A DNA stretch of 64,000 bases from JADCCX01 sp031431475 (GCA_031431475.1 JANPDL010000021.1:121396-185395), one strand, 5' to 3'. Positions 8,154-17,343 are shown, counted from the stretch's first letter. Translations and numbers: made by a program. Notes: generated from the letters alone by a model not told the origin.

Positions 8154-9136
8154 CGCGACACTCCGGCGAAGGGCATATCGGCATCCTGCACATCACGGAA
8201 AGCTTCAGCGGGCAGAGGTGGCGCGGCGTGCCTTGCGAGTTCCTGCGCCCGTTCTACCGCAGCCGTTGCATCAGCATCGATGGCATCGACAGCCGCCACC
8301 GTCATGCCAAGCGCCAACAGATGCTGCCGCGTCACCAACAACGGATCGCGCTGCATCGCCGCATCGAGATCGGATTGCTCCCGGTATGCCGCCGGATCAA
8401 CCGAAACGTGTCCGCTGAACCGGTAGGTCTTGCACCACAGGAACCGCGGGCCGCCACCAGCGCGCATCTCGGCCACCATGCGCGCCGCAGCTTTGCGGAT
8501 CGCAGCGAGATCGTTGCCATCCACGCGCTCGCCATTGACACCGCAGGCTTCGGCGCGCGCCAATGGTCCCGGTCCGGCTGTCGTTGTCCGGCTGTGCGTG
8601 AAAGCTGAAAAGGTATTGTCCTCGCAGACGAACAGCACGGGCAGCTGATAAATCGCCGCCCAGTTCAGCCCCTCCAGAAAGGGTCCGCGATTCACTGCAC
8701 CATCGCCGAAGAAGCAGGCTACCACCGCATCCGAACCCAGAATGCCTAGGCCCTGTGCTGCACCAACAGCGATGGGAATCCCGCCAGCAACAATACCATT
8801 GGCACCCAGCATGCCCACGGAAAAATCCGCGACATGCATGGAGCCACCCTTGCCGCCGCAGAGCCCGCTGGCGCGGCCATAGAGCTCCGCCATCATGCCG
8901 TCGAGGTCAGCGCCCTTGGCGAGGCCATGGCCATGGCCGCGATGGGTGGAAGTAATTCGGTCGTCATTTCTCAAGACGGAGCAGACGCCAACCGGCACGG
9001 CCTCCTGCCCCGCAGAGGAATGAATATACCCTGGAATTTCGCCCGATTTCTGGGCCGCAACACAGGTGTCCTCGAAGACACGGATGATTTTCATGCGCCG
9101 ATAAAGTTCGGCAAACTCACTTGCACGCGCTGTCAT
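8150..9136 (-). CDS. Thiamine-diphosphate 2-oxoacid/acetoin dehydrogenase E1, alpha subunit
   Basis: Alpha half of the E1, carrying the thiamine-diphosphate site. The cofactor motif GDG is at residues 144-146 and closes with Asn174 (CEDN), the expected GDG-x(24-30)-N spacing. GHGHGLAKGAD and GGKGGSMH are typical of AcoA/PdhA-type subunits. At 328 aa the length is normal. GGGAG precedes the ATG. It is the first gene of the run E1-alpha, E1-beta, dctP, dctQ, dctM and is divergent from ettA, with 195 bp between. Acetoin, pyruvate and branched-chain 2-oxo acids are all possible substrates. Confidence 0.92.
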   Translation of the reverse strand: MTARASEFAELYRRMKIIRVFEDTCVAAQKSGEIPGYIHSSAGQEAVPVGVCSVLRNDDRITSTHRGHGHGLAKGADLDGMMAELYGRASGLCGGKGGSMHVADFSVGMLGANGIVAGGIPIAVGAAQGLGILGSDAVVACFFGDGAVNRGPFLEGLNWAAIYQLPVLFVCEDNTFSAFTHSRTTTAGPGPLARAEACGVNGERVDGNDLAAIRKAAARMVAEMRAGGGPRFLWCKTYRFSGHVSVDPAAYREQSDLDAAMQRDPLLVTRQHLLALGMTVAAVDAIDADATAAVERAQELARHAAPPLPAEAFRDVQDADMPFAGVSR

Positions 9137-9331
9137 CGCTCCCGGCCGGTTTCTTGTCTTCTTGTGATGGCAAGGTCGGTGGCGCGTGAGGCGCTGTCAA
9201 GTTAGCATCGCTACGGGCTTCCTCGGGCTCTTGTGAAAAAAGGAAGCCATCTCAACGCTTGCCCTTCCGCCCGGTGGTTGCTACCTCGCACCCCATCATA
9301 TCCATTCGGTATCGCACGAGAAACAAAACCC

Positions 9332-10987
9332 ATGAACGGTCGTCAGTTCGTCTATTTCATGCAGGGCCTGTCCAAGACCTGGCCCGGCGGCAAGCAGGTG
9401 CTGAACAACATTCACCTGCAGTTCTATCCCGATGCCAAGATCGGCGTCCTGGGCGTCAACGGCTCGGGCAAATCCACCCTGCTCAAGATCATGGCGGGGA
9501 TGGACAAGGAGTATAACGGCGAGGCCTGGGTCGCGGACGGGGCCAGGGTCGGCTATCTGCCGCAGGAGCCGCATCTCGACACCAGCCTTGATGTACGCGG
9601 CAACGTGATGCTGGGCGTCGCCAAACAGAAAGCCATTCTCGACCGTTATAACGAGTTGATGATGAACTACACGGACGAAACGGCGGAAGAAGGCGCGAAA
9701 CTCCAGGACATCATCGACGCCCAGAACCTCTGGGATCTCGACAGCAAGGTGGAGCAGGCCATGGACGCACTGCGCTGCCCGCCAGACGACTGGAAGGTCG
9801 ACAATCTCTCCGGCGGCGAGAAGCGCCGTGTCGCCCTGTGCAAGCTGCTGCTGGAAGCACCCGAACTGCTGCTGCTCGACGAGCCCACCAACCATCTCGA
9901 CGCCGAAACCGTGAACTGGCTGGAAAACCACCTGCGTGAATACGCCGGGGCGATCCTGATCGTAACCCATGACCGCTACTTCCTCGACAATGTCACAGGC
10001 TGGATCCTCGAGCTCGACCGCGGCAAGGGCATTCCCTACGAGGGCAACTATTCCGCCTGGCTGAAGCAGAAGCAGAAGCGATTGGAACAGGAGGGTCGCG
10101 AGGACAAGGCGCTGCAGAAGACCATCGAGCGCGAGAGCGTCTGGGCGTCCTCATCGCCTAAAGCGCGGCAGGCCAAGAACAAAGCCCGCATCCAACGCTA
10201 TGAAGAACTCGTTGCAGCCGCCAACAGCAAGGTGGTGGACCCGACCGTGATCAGCATTCCCATCGCCGAGCGGCTTGGCGCGAATGTCATCGATTTCACC
10301 AATCTCTCGAAGGCTTACGGCGACAAGCTCTTGATCGATGACCTGACATTCAAGCTGCCGCCCGGCGGCATTGTCGGCATCATCGGAGCCAACGGTGCGG
10401 GCAAGACCACCCTCTTCCGCATGATCACCGGCGCAGAAAAGCCCGACAAGGGCGAGATCAAGATCGGCGAGTCGGTCTCTCTCGGCTATGTCGACCAAAG
10501 CCGTGACAGCCTCGACGACAAGCAGACGGTCTGGGGCGAAATCTCGGGCGGCAACGACATCATCTATCTGGGCAAGCGCGAGGTGAACTCCCGCGCCTAC
10601 ACCTCCACCTTCAACTTCAAGGGCGGCGACCAGCAGAAGAAGGTTGGCATGCTGTCAGGCGGCGAGCGCAACCGAGTGCACTTGGCCAAGATGCTGCAGA
10701 AGGGCGCAAACGTGCTCCTCCTCGACGAGCCCACCAACGACCTCGATGTCGATACGCTCCGCCTGCTGGAAGAAGCCATCGAGGATTATGCGGGCTGCGC
10801 CGTCATCATCAGCCATGACCGCTGGTTCCTCGACCGCATCGCCACGCATATCCTGGCGTTCGAAGGCGACAGCCATGTGGAATGGTTCGAGGGCTCGTTC
10901 TCGGATTATCTTGAGGACAAGAAGCGGCGGCTGGGCGCGGACAGCGTGGAACCGAAGCGGGTGAAGTACCGGCAGTTTACGCGGTGA
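9332..10987 (+). CDS. ettA: Energy-dependent translational throttle protein EttA (ABC-F ATPase)
   Basis: Soluble ABC-F protein that binds the ribosomal E site and gates entry into elongation according to ATP/ADP ratio. The 551 aa are close to the 555 aa of E. coli EttA. Two ABC domains are visible: the first Walker A GVNGSGKST is at residues 41-49 with signature LSGGEKRRV, the second is GANGAGKTT with signature LSGGERNRV, and they are joined by the charged linker typical of ABC-F. I start at MNGRQFVYFM because homologues start there; the upstream in-frame extension looks non-coding. It is monocistronic or read with the next gene 22 bp away. Confidence 0.95.
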   Translation: MNGRQFVYFMQGLSKTWPGGKQVLNNIHLQFYPDAKIGVLGVNGSGKSTLLKIMAGMDKEYNGEAWVADGARVGYLPQEPHLDTSLDVRGNVMLGVAKQKAILDRYNELMMNYTDETAEEGAKLQDIIDAQNLWDLDSKVEQAMDALRCPPDDWKVDNLSGGEKRRVALCKLLLEAPELLLLDEPTNHLDAETVNWLENHLREYAGAILIVTHDRYFLDNVTGWILELDRGKGIPYEGNYSAWLKQKQKRLEQEGREDKALQKTIERESVWASSSPKARQAKNKARIQRYEELVAAANSKVVDPTVISIPIAERLGANVIDFTNLSKAYGDKLLIDDLTFKLPPGGIVGIIGANGAGKTTLFRMITGAEKPDKGEIKIGESVSLGYVDQSRDSLDDKQTVWGEISGGNDIIYLGKREVNSRAYTSTFNFKGGDQQKKVGMLSGGERNRVHLAKMLQKGANVLLLDEPTNDLDVDTLRLLEEAIEDYAGCAVIISHDRWFLDRIATHILAFEGDSHVEWFEGSFSDYLEDKKRRLGADSVEPKRVKYRQFTR

Positions 10988-11009
10988 TTCAGTCATCAAG
11001 AGAGGCTAC

Positions 11010-11381
11010 GTGAAGAAGATAGCCACCGCCCTCATCGCCTTCGTCCTGGCCTTGCATATCGGCTTCCTCGTGCTCGAGATGTTCTTCTGGACCAGCCCCT
11101 ATGCACTCAAAGCCTTCGGCATGACGTCGGAATTCGCGCAAGCCTCGAAAGTGCTGGCGGCCAATCAGGGTCTCTACAACGGCTTTCTCGCTGCAGGTCT
11201 TCTGTGGGGATTGTCGAAGGGGGATGATGGTTTTGCCCTTAAAGTGTTCTTTCTCGGCTGCGTCATCGTCGCAGGTGTCTTCGGGGCTCTTACAGCGAAA
11301 ACCTCGATCCTGTTCATTCAGGCACTCCCCGCAGCGCTGGCGCTCGTGGCCTTGCTCGCTTCGCGCAGGTCCACGGCGTGA
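11010..11381 (+). CDS. DUF1304 family small membrane protein
   Basis: A 123-aa integral membrane protein with four predicted helices and the DUF1304 pattern (ALHIGFLVLEMFFW, then NQGLYNGFLAAGLLWG). The start is GTG with AGAGG six bases upstream. Members of this family have no established function. Its stop overlaps the GTG of the helicase-like gene by four bases (GTGA), implying coupled translation even though the two proteins have no obvious functional link. Confidence 0.85.
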   Translation: MKKIATALIAFVLALHIGFLVLEMFFWTSPYALKAFGMTSEFAQASKVLAANQGLYNGFLAAGLLWGLSKGDDGFALKVFFLGCVIVAGVFGALTAKTSILFIQALPAALALVALLASRRSTA

Positions 11382-12835
11382 TCATCGGACAAGACCCGGA
11401 TTTCACACCTGATTTTCTCTTCCACCCACGCCCCCACCAGAACGAGGCGCGTGAGAGGATCGTGGCCGCGCGTGCGGAGGGTAAACCCGGATTTCTACTC
11501 GGTGACCTGACCGGTCTGGGCAAGACGCTCTCGGTCTGGCTCGCCATCCTTGCGATGCCAGAAGAGGACGTGCTGATCATCTGCCCCAAGGGCGGCATGC
11601 CGCAATGGCGGCGCACGATTGCGCATTCCGGGCCGCATACCAAACGTGTGACGATCCTCAACTACGAACGCACGAAATCGCTACTGGCACCGCCCGCTGA
11701 CAGCAAGCGTCGCTCGGTGCGGGCGAAAAACAATGAGTTGGCGAAGCACGGCAGGCCCAAGAACGTCTGGCCGATCACTGTGTTTGACGAGAGCCACCGC
11801 ATCCGCAACCCAAACTCTCAGCAAGGTCTCTCCTGCCGCCAGATGGCGGATGCTGCCACGTTCGCAATCTACATGAGTGCAACGGCAGGACAGGCTCCGC
11901 ATGAATTGTCCTATCTCGGACGTCTGCTGGGCTTCGCAGCGGGTTTGCAGACCAATAGCCTCGATGGCTTCCGGATGCTGATGAAGCAGCTTGGCATCGG
12001 CAAGGCGCGCGGGCGCTGGAAGAACTGGTCGTGGAATCCAAATGAGCGCGACCGCAATCTCATGGCGAATCTGCTCTACAAAGGCGACAACGCCATCGGT
12101 CTGCGCCGCCGCCCAGGCGATATCGCGGGCTGGCCGGAGGTGCAGAGGGAGCTCGCCCCCGTGGCACTTGATGCACCATCCCGCAAGCTCTACGAGACAT
12201 CGTGGAAAGCCTTCCGCACGGAACTCGGCCTGCTCGGCGGAAGCACCCGGACGCCCTCGGGACGCGTGGCGGAACTGCGCTTCCGGCAGAAGGCCAGCCT
12301 GTTGCGTGTGCCCGGAACCGCCGATTATGCCGAGACATTGCTCGAAAATAGCGAGCAGATCGCGATTTCCGTGGCGTTTCTGGAAACCAGCGCTGCACTC
12401 GCCACAATGCTGACCGGGCGCGGTTATCGCACAGGTATCATCAACGGCGAGCAATCGGCTGAGGCCAACGAGAACAGCCGCATCGCCTTCCAGACGGGCA
12501 AGCTGGATGTCGTGATTTTCACAGTGACCGAGTCGATTTCGCTGCATGAGCGCGAAATGCCGGGCGGCGAGCGCCCCCGCGCGCTGATCATCCACGATAT
12601 GCGCCACAGCGCTATCCAGCTCCAGCAGATCGAGGGACGCTGCCACCGCGATGGCCAGCGCGCATTGATCCACTATGCCTATGCGGAAGACACGGTCGAA
12701 GAGAGCGTTACCGCCCGCGTCATCGCCCGCATGTCGTCCATGGATGGCATGGCAGGCGACAACATCACCATGTTCGAGGACATCGCCATTCAGATGAATT
12801 TGGCCGCGCCATCTGCCATCGGCACCGCCCGTTAA
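11378..12835 (+). CDS. SNF2-like superfamily 2 helicase/ATPase, phage-type architecture
   Basis: A compact 485-aa superfamily 2 ATPase with no accessory domain. Motif I is GDLTGLGKT (the usual GDEMGLGKT with Leu-Thr in place of Glu-Met), motif II is DESH, motif III is SAT (YMSATAG), and motif VI is QIEGRCHRDGQ, the SNF2 arginine finger. Between them lies a region with few hydrophobic landmarks. Size and motif spacing resemble helicases carried by phages and prophages more than chromosomal chromatin-type remodelers. No phage genes flank it. The start is GTG overlapping the DUF1304 stop. Its substrate and role are unknown. Confidence 0.8.
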   Translation: MIIGQDPDFTPDFLFHPRPHQNEARERIVAARAEGKPGFLLGDLTGLGKTLSVWLAILAMPEEDVLIICPKGGMPQWRRTIAHSGPHTKRVTILNYERTKSLLAPPADSKRRSVRAKNNELAKHGRPKNVWPITVFDESHRIRNPNSQQGLSCRQMADAATFAIYMSATAGQAPHELSYLGRLLGFAAGLQTNSLDGFRMLMKQLGIGKARGRWKNWSWNPNERDRNLMANLLYKGDNAIGLRRRPGDIAGWPEVQRELAPVALDAPSRKLYETSWKAFRTELGLLGGSTRTPSGRVAELRFRQKASLLRVPGTADYAETLLENSEQIAISVAFLETSAALATMLTGRGYRTGIINGEQSAEANENSRIAFQTGKLDVVIFTVTESISLHEREMPGGERPRALIIHDMRHSAIQLQQIEGRCHRDGQRALIHYAYAEDTVEESVTARVIARMSSMDGMAGDNITMFEDIAIQMNLAAPSAIGTAR

Positions 12836-12971
12836 CCCTGCTGCTCAACCCCACGTTCACCACGCTTCAAGTTCGCGCCGTCACGGTAACGATTGTGTTG
12901 TGCTCTTCGCTCAAATTGAACGGATCAGACGGGATCCGGCAAGTCGAAACGCCATGAGTCCCGCTGCTTGA

Positions 12972-13886
12972 ATGGGTTGTGGCATCATGCGTAGTGTTGA
13001 ACGTGGTATTGAGGATGTGGTCACACTGCGGCTGCAGCCTGTGGCAGTCGCCTCTATGGGCGCGCTGCACCGCGCCGAAGACTTCGCGGTTACGCACATG
13101 CACAGTCTCGCGCTTGGCGCTGCTGGTGCCGTGCTGTCTCTGGCGGCGATGCTGGCTATATCCGACTCTGCCCCACAACTGGTAATCGGTGATCCTGTCA
13201 TTGTCGGCACCATTTCCGAGACGGCACGTGTGCCTGCACCGATGGCGTGGCAGGTCAGCCGCAAACCGGTGGAGATCCTCACGCTGCAGGCTCCGCAGTT
13301 CAGCCGCACGCCTGCGCAATACATGTCTCGCAGCAACGCCGCAGGCGACCGCGAGGATGCATTGACCTTCGAGAATGCAACTGCCGATCTGCCTGAAGCC
13401 CGCGTGATCCTGCGTCGCAGCCAGAACGATGCCATAGCGCCTTCGCTTTTCATCGACATGACCCGCCAGCAAGCGGAGCGCGGCATGGCGGTAGCCCGGG
13501 CCGGAACACCGGACAAACTGCCGACTAAGTTTGGCGAGATCGAAGCAGCAGACATGACTTTCACCGACAACGACGGGCGTCATCAATCATGTCTCGCCTT
13601 CCGATCAATCGGTCCAGTTGGTCTTGCAGGCTGGTATTGCGCGCCGCAGGGCATGGCCGTGGAGCGCCCGGTGGTTTCGTGTTTCATCGACCGGCTGTCA
13701 TTGCTGAAAGCGGGTAACGACAAGGAATTGCGCAATATCTTTACCGAGGCTGAGCAGCGCCGCCGCCCCTGCCCTAGTAAGACGGCCAGCGCAGGACGAA
13801 AGCCGACCTGGCTGGATGCCGATGGCAAGGCTCCCGACATACGCGGCGAGATGACTGGCAGCATTGGCCAGAAGCCGAAGCGCTGA
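12972..13886 (+). CDS. Hypothetical membrane-anchored periplasmic protein
   Basis: I do not recognise this 304-aa protein. A single hydrophobic segment (HSLALGAAGAVLSLAAMLA) lies near residues 43-62, after a positively charged N-terminal stretch, so about 240 residues would be periplasmic. The C-terminal part has four cysteines (CLAF, YCAP, SCFID, PCPS) that could form disulphides, then a basic tail. The first ATG (MGCGIM) and the fifth-codon ATG downstream (MRSVERG) are both possible starts. It stands 136 bp after the helicase gene and 68 bp before a small secreted protein. Confidence 0.7.
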   Translation: MGCGIMRSVERGIEDVVTLRLQPVAVASMGALHRAEDFAVTHMHSLALGAAGAVLSLAAMLAISDSAPQLVIGDPVIVGTISETARVPAPMAWQVSRKPVEILTLQAPQFSRTPAQYMSRSNAAGDREDALTFENATADLPEARVILRRSQNDAIAPSLFIDMTRQQAERGMAVARAGTPDKLPTKFGEIEAADMTFTDNDGRHQSCLAFRSIGPVGLAGWYCAPQGMAVERPVVSCFIDRLSLLKAGNDKELRNIFTEAEQRRRPCPSKTASAGRKPTWLDADGKAPDIRGEMTGSIGQKPKR

Positions 13887-13954
13887 ATCACGGTTTTGCG
13901 ACTTTACGTCAGCCTTTACGCCCCTTACCGTACTAACAGAACTGGAGTTTAGAC

Positions 13955-14224
13955 ATGCGCCTTTTCATTGCCTTCACCGCCGTCAGCATTGCCCTCACGG
14001 CCTCGTATAGCGCGGCAGAGGCGGCGACTTCCCGCAAAAAATCGCGCGAAATGGTGGTCAAGGTGAAACCGCGCTCGTATCTTGATGCCGGTACATCGGT
14101 GCCGCCCGGGGTTTATCAGAACTATTCGCGCGGCCTGACGCCGTTCCGCCCGGCCGATTCGATTGTCCCGACAGGCTCACCACAGCAGCGTTTGCTGCCA
14201 GGTGCCTTCGGCATAGCCTGGTAA
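13955..14224 (+). CDS. Small secreted hypothetical protein
   Basis: An 89-aa protein with a clear Sec signal peptide (MRLFIAFTAVSIALTASYSA, cleavage near AEA|ATS). The mature part of about 65 residues is basic and proline-rich, without cysteines. CTGGAG lies about 10 bases before the ATG. Small proteins of this style (KVKPRSYLDAG, then a YQNYSRG stretch) are common in Hyphomicrobiales envelopes, but I cannot assign a function. Confidence 0.75.
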   Translation: MRLFIAFTAVSIALTASYSAAEAATSRKKSREMVVKVKPRSYLDAGTSVPPGVYQNYSRGLTPFRPADSIVPTGSPQQRLLPGAFGIAW

Positions 14225-14300
14225 CTGCCTTCACCAGTTAACGTGAACGCGGGCTTTTGCTTCCCGCATAGCTCAAGGCGACGTAGAGATCATATCGATC

Positions 14301-15572
14301 ATGCGCCGTCCTTTGATTTTACCCGTTCTGGCCGTCATGCTCGCACTTATCGGTGTGAGTTTCGGCGTGTATTTCGTGTCGCGGTTGCCGCGCACGCTAA
14401 CCTTGGCTGTCGGTCCGGCGGGGCTTGAAACGCACCGCTATGCCGAAGCATTGGCACAAGCCGGAATCGACGCACGGGATAGAATCCGCCTCAAGATCGT
14501 CACCACGGAAGGTGCGGAGGCCAGCGCCCGCCTGATGGAGACTGGCAAGATTGATCTTGCGATCATCCGCAGCGATTACGATCTTCCCGCCAACGGCCAG
14601 TCCATTCTCGTCAACACCAAGCGTATCGTTGTGGTGATGGCCCCGCAACGCGCACGCGGCGGCATTCGCAAGTTTGACGACCTCAAGGGCAAGCGCATCG
14701 CTGTGGTGAAGGTGACCGATCCTAACCTGCCGCTGGTGCGCCGCATGCTGGCGGTGGCCGATATCGGCGAGAAGGACGCAACCCTCGTCGAAGCGGAATT
14801 GCAGGACCTTCCGGAACTACTGGGTAGCGGCAAAGTGGATGCCGCGATCGCCATTGTCGTACCGTCCGCTCCCACTTTCACGGCTCTGGTGCCGGAGATC
14901 GCCAAACGCTTGCCCGGTGGCCTGCGCATCGTGCCGCTGGACGAGGCGCAAGCCATCGCCAACCGCGTCAACGGCGTCGAGATCGCGGAAATTCCCGCCG
15001 GGGCATTCGGTGCCAAGCGCCCTGCGGAGGAAGTTGCCACCGTGGCGATCACCTACCGCACGGTAGGGCGCGCCACGATGTCAGAGGACCTTGCGGGCAA
15101 TGTCGCAAAATCGCTCTATGATTTGCGCACACGCCTGAACCGCACCATCCCCATCGCCTTCACGGCCGAGCCCCCGGATGGAAAGGCAGGCGCACGATTG
15201 CCTGTCCATCCTGGTGCAATGGCCTATTTCGATGGTGAATCGAAGACGTTCTACGAGCGCTATGGTGAAATGCTCTTCACCGGCCTGTGGGGAGCCTCGA
15301 TCCTCGGTTCAGGGTTGTTCGCTTTCGTCGCCTGGGCCAGCCGCAAGCGGCGAGGCGAAGGCATGGGGCTGATCGACGAGGTTGTGACACTCACATCATC
15401 CGCACGCGCAGCGTCACCCGACGAGTTGCAAAAGATTGAAGCGCGCGGCGATGTCATTGTTGCCAGTCTCGCCCAGCTCAGGCAGGACGGCGACGTATCG
15501 GATGCGCTTATCGAAAGCGCCGCGCTGGCGCTGGATCACTTCAGGAGCGTGGTGGAGGGGGTGAGACGGTGA
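14301..15572 (+). CDS. TAXI-family TRAP-type binding protein, anchored by two membrane segments (copy 1)
   Basis: A 423-aa receptor of the TAXI class (TRAP-associated extracytoplasmic immunogenic). An N-terminal hydrophobic segment at residues 5-25 is followed by a periplasmic ligand-binding domain with family blocks such as VNTKRIVVVMAPQ and DLKGKRIAVVKV. A second transmembrane helix near residue 335 (LWGASILGSGLFAFVAWA) leads to a cytoplasmic tail of about 75 residues. Ordinary TAXI proteins lack the second helix and tail. No fused DctQM permease is nearby. It is a tandem paralogue of the next gene. Confidence 0.85.
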   Translation: MRRPLILPVLAVMLALIGVSFGVYFVSRLPRTLTLAVGPAGLETHRYAEALAQAGIDARDRIRLKIVTTEGAEASARLMETGKIDLAIIRSDYDLPANGQSILVNTKRIVVVMAPQRARGGIRKFDDLKGKRIAVVKVTDPNLPLVRRMLAVADIGEKDATLVEAELQDLPELLGSGKVDAAIAIVVPSAPTFTALVPEIAKRLPGGLRIVPLDEAQAIANRVNGVEIAEIPAGAFGAKRPAEEVATVAITYRTVGRATMSEDLAGNVAKSLYDLRTRLNRTIPIAFTAEPPDGKAGARLPVHPGAMAYFDGESKTFYERYGEMLFTGLWGASILGSGLFAFVAWASRKRRGEGMGLIDEVVTLTSSARAASPDELQKIEARGDVIVASLAQLRQDGDVSDALIESAALALDHFRSVVEGVRR

Positions 15573-15633
15573 GCTTCTACCCTCGCCCGCGACACGCTAC
15601 GGTGCCCTGTCCGAATAACCTGCTGGAGTGCCT

Positions 15634-16908
15634 TTGCGCCCTGTACTCATTCTCATAGCTCTTGCTCTCGCACTGATCGCAGGATCGGTGGGTGCCTGGT
15701 ACTGGCTGTCGCTGCCGCGTGTCGTCACGCTGGTGGCAGGCAAGGACGGCAGCGAAACCAACCGCTTTGCCACAGCACTCAGCAAGGCGGCGACGGAGGC
15801 TCGCAGCCCGATCCGCTTCACGATATTGAAGTCCTCAGGCGCGGAAGAGAGCGGCAAGCTGCTGGAAACCCGCAAGACGGACCTCGCCATCGTCCGCAGT
15901 GATCTTGAACTGCCACCCAGTGGTCAGACCCTCATCATCAACACGAAGCGCGCGCTGGTGCTGCTGGTGCCGCAAAAGCGCGGCAACATCACCGGGCTGT
16001 CCGATCTCAAGGGCAAACGCATCGGCGTCGTGCGCTGGACCGATCCCAACGTGCCATTGGTACGCAAGGTGCTGGAAGTCGCCGACATTAAGGAGGCGGA
16101 TGCCACGGTCACCCAGATCGAGGGGCTTGAAGCCGCGGATCTCATGGCGACCAACAAGCTCGACGCCATAGCCATCGTCGCGCAGCTCACCGCGCCCATT
16201 CTCACCGAGATCGTGCTGAAGCTGAACCGCAAGGTACCCGGCGGCGTGAAACTAATCGGAATCGACGAGGCGCAAGCCATCGCCAACCGCGTGGTGGGCG
16301 TGGAAACCTTCGATATCCCGGCAGGTGCGCTCGGCACCGGCAGGCCGGAGGAAGAGGCCGACACGATTGCCGTGAGTTACCTCACCATGGCGCGGACCGA
16401 CATGTCGGAGGATCTGGCGGGCCGCATCGCCAAAACGATCATGGACCTGCGCTCGCGGGTGGGCCGCCAACTGCCGCAAGCTTTCGCGGCGGAAGCACCC
16501 GACGGCGACAGCGAATCCCGCATCCCCGTGCATCCCGGCGCGACGGCGCATTTCGAGGGCGAGAGCAAGACGCTGTTCGACCGCTACAGCGAACCGGTAC
16601 TGACGGGCTTCGGCGTGCTGTCCATTCTGGGCTCCGCCCTCACCGGCCTCTTCGCCTGGATGCAGGGCAAGCAACAGAGCGAGGCGAGCCGGATGCTGGA
16701 GGAACTGGCAGAGCTGACGACGAAAGCGCGCGGGGCGGGATCAGTGGCGGAGCTCGACGAGATTGACGCCAAGGGCGACGCGCTGGTGGCAAAACTCTCG
16801 CAGGAAGCGGGAGAAAGCGAAAGCGCGGCGGCGATGCTGCAAGGCACCGGCGTGGCGATGGATCAGCTGCGGTATGTGATGGACGGGGCGAGACGGCGGC
16901 TTGCCTGA
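15634..16908 (+). CDS. TAXI-family TRAP-type binding protein, anchored by two membrane segments (copy 2)
   Basis: Tandem paralogue of the preceding gene with the same architecture: N-terminal helix, TAXI domain (GKRIGVVRWTDPNVPLVRKV, also DEAQAIANRVVGVETFDIPA), C-terminal helix near residue 330 and a charged cytoplasmic tail. I chose the TTG start (MRPVLILIALALAL) because GGAG lies four bases upstream and it aligns with the paralogue; a GTG two codons earlier would overlap the ribosome binding site. At 424 aa it matches copy 1. The REP-like palindrome just after the stop may end transcription. Confidence 0.85.
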   Translation: MRPVLILIALALALIAGSVGAWYWLSLPRVVTLVAGKDGSETNRFATALSKAATEARSPIRFTILKSSGAEESGKLLETRKTDLAIVRSDLELPPSGQTLIINTKRALVLLVPQKRGNITGLSDLKGKRIGVVRWTDPNVPLVRKVLEVADIKEADATVTQIEGLEAADLMATNKLDAIAIVAQLTAPILTEIVLKLNRKVPGGVKLIGIDEAQAIANRVVGVETFDIPAGALGTGRPEEEADTIAVSYLTMARTDMSEDLAGRIAKTIMDLRSRVGRQLPQAFAAEAPDGDSESRIPVHPGATAHFEGESKTLFDRYSEPVLTGFGVLSILGSALTGLFAWMQGKQQSEASRMLEELAELTTKARGAGSVAELDEIDAKGDALVAKLSQEAGESESAAAMLQGTGVAMDQLRYVMDGARRRLA

Positions 16909-16911
16909 CTT

Positions 16912-16969
16912 CCTTCTCCCCCTGCGGGAGAAGGTGGCCCTCGCGTCAGCGAGGGTCGGATGAGGGGGC
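16912..16969 (+). repeat. REP-like palindromic repeat, copy 1
   Basis: Two nested hairpins in a row: CTTCTCC-CCCTGC-GGGAGAAG, then CCCTCGC-GTCA-GCGAGGG, closing with GGATGAGGGG. It lies directly after the second TAXI gene and before the 3' end of the DUF559 gene. The same unit recurs four times between 17358 and 17718. Confidence 0.8.
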
Positions 16970-16980
16970 TGGCGAAGCCA

Positions 16981-17343
16981 TCATGGCGCAGATGCCAGAG
17001 CCTGCCGAATCCGCTGCACAGTAATCTCCGTCGCCCCGACAACAAGATCATCCGGCAGTCGCAAAACAATGAACCCCTGCGAGCGCAGCCAAACATCCCG
17101 CACCCGATCATGCGCTATCTGCTCCGGCTCGCGATGGGAGGGTCCATCACTCTCCACAATCAGCCGCTTATGGATGCAAATGAAATCAACGACATAGCGC
17201 CCAATCGGCACCTGCCGCCGAAACTTGACGCCGAGACCGTGATTGCGGAGCGTGGTCCAGAGCAGCGCCTCGGCGTGGGACGGAGCCTCCCGCTGTTCGT
17301 GGGCGATGGTGACAGCGTGGATGTTTCGTTCGCGGTGCGGCAT
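16981..17343 (-). CDS. DUF559 family endonuclease-like protein (Vsr-like fold)
   Basis: A 120-aa member of DUF559, a family related to the very-short-patch-repair and PD-(D/E)XK nuclease fold. The key acidic cluster is visible in VPIGRYVVDFI (Asp) and RLIVESDGPSH (Glu, Asp and a closing His). The N-terminal block SHAEALLWTTLRN is also typical. Cellular function is not established for the family. The gene is bracketed by REP-like palindromes on both sides with almost no other sequence, and no partner gene is adjacent. It could be a stand-alone mobile-like gene. Confidence 0.85.
   Translation of the reverse strand: MPHRERNIHAVTIAHEQREAPSHAEALLWTTLRNHGLGVKFRRQVPIGRYVVDFICIHKRLIVESDGPSHREPEQIAHDRVRDVWLRSQGFIVLRLPDDLVVGATEITVQRIRQALASAP

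Noticed and set aside
11681..12673. 330-codon minus-strand open frame inside the helicase gene
   Set aside because: The plus strand holds all the ordered helicase motifs; the antisense frame has none.
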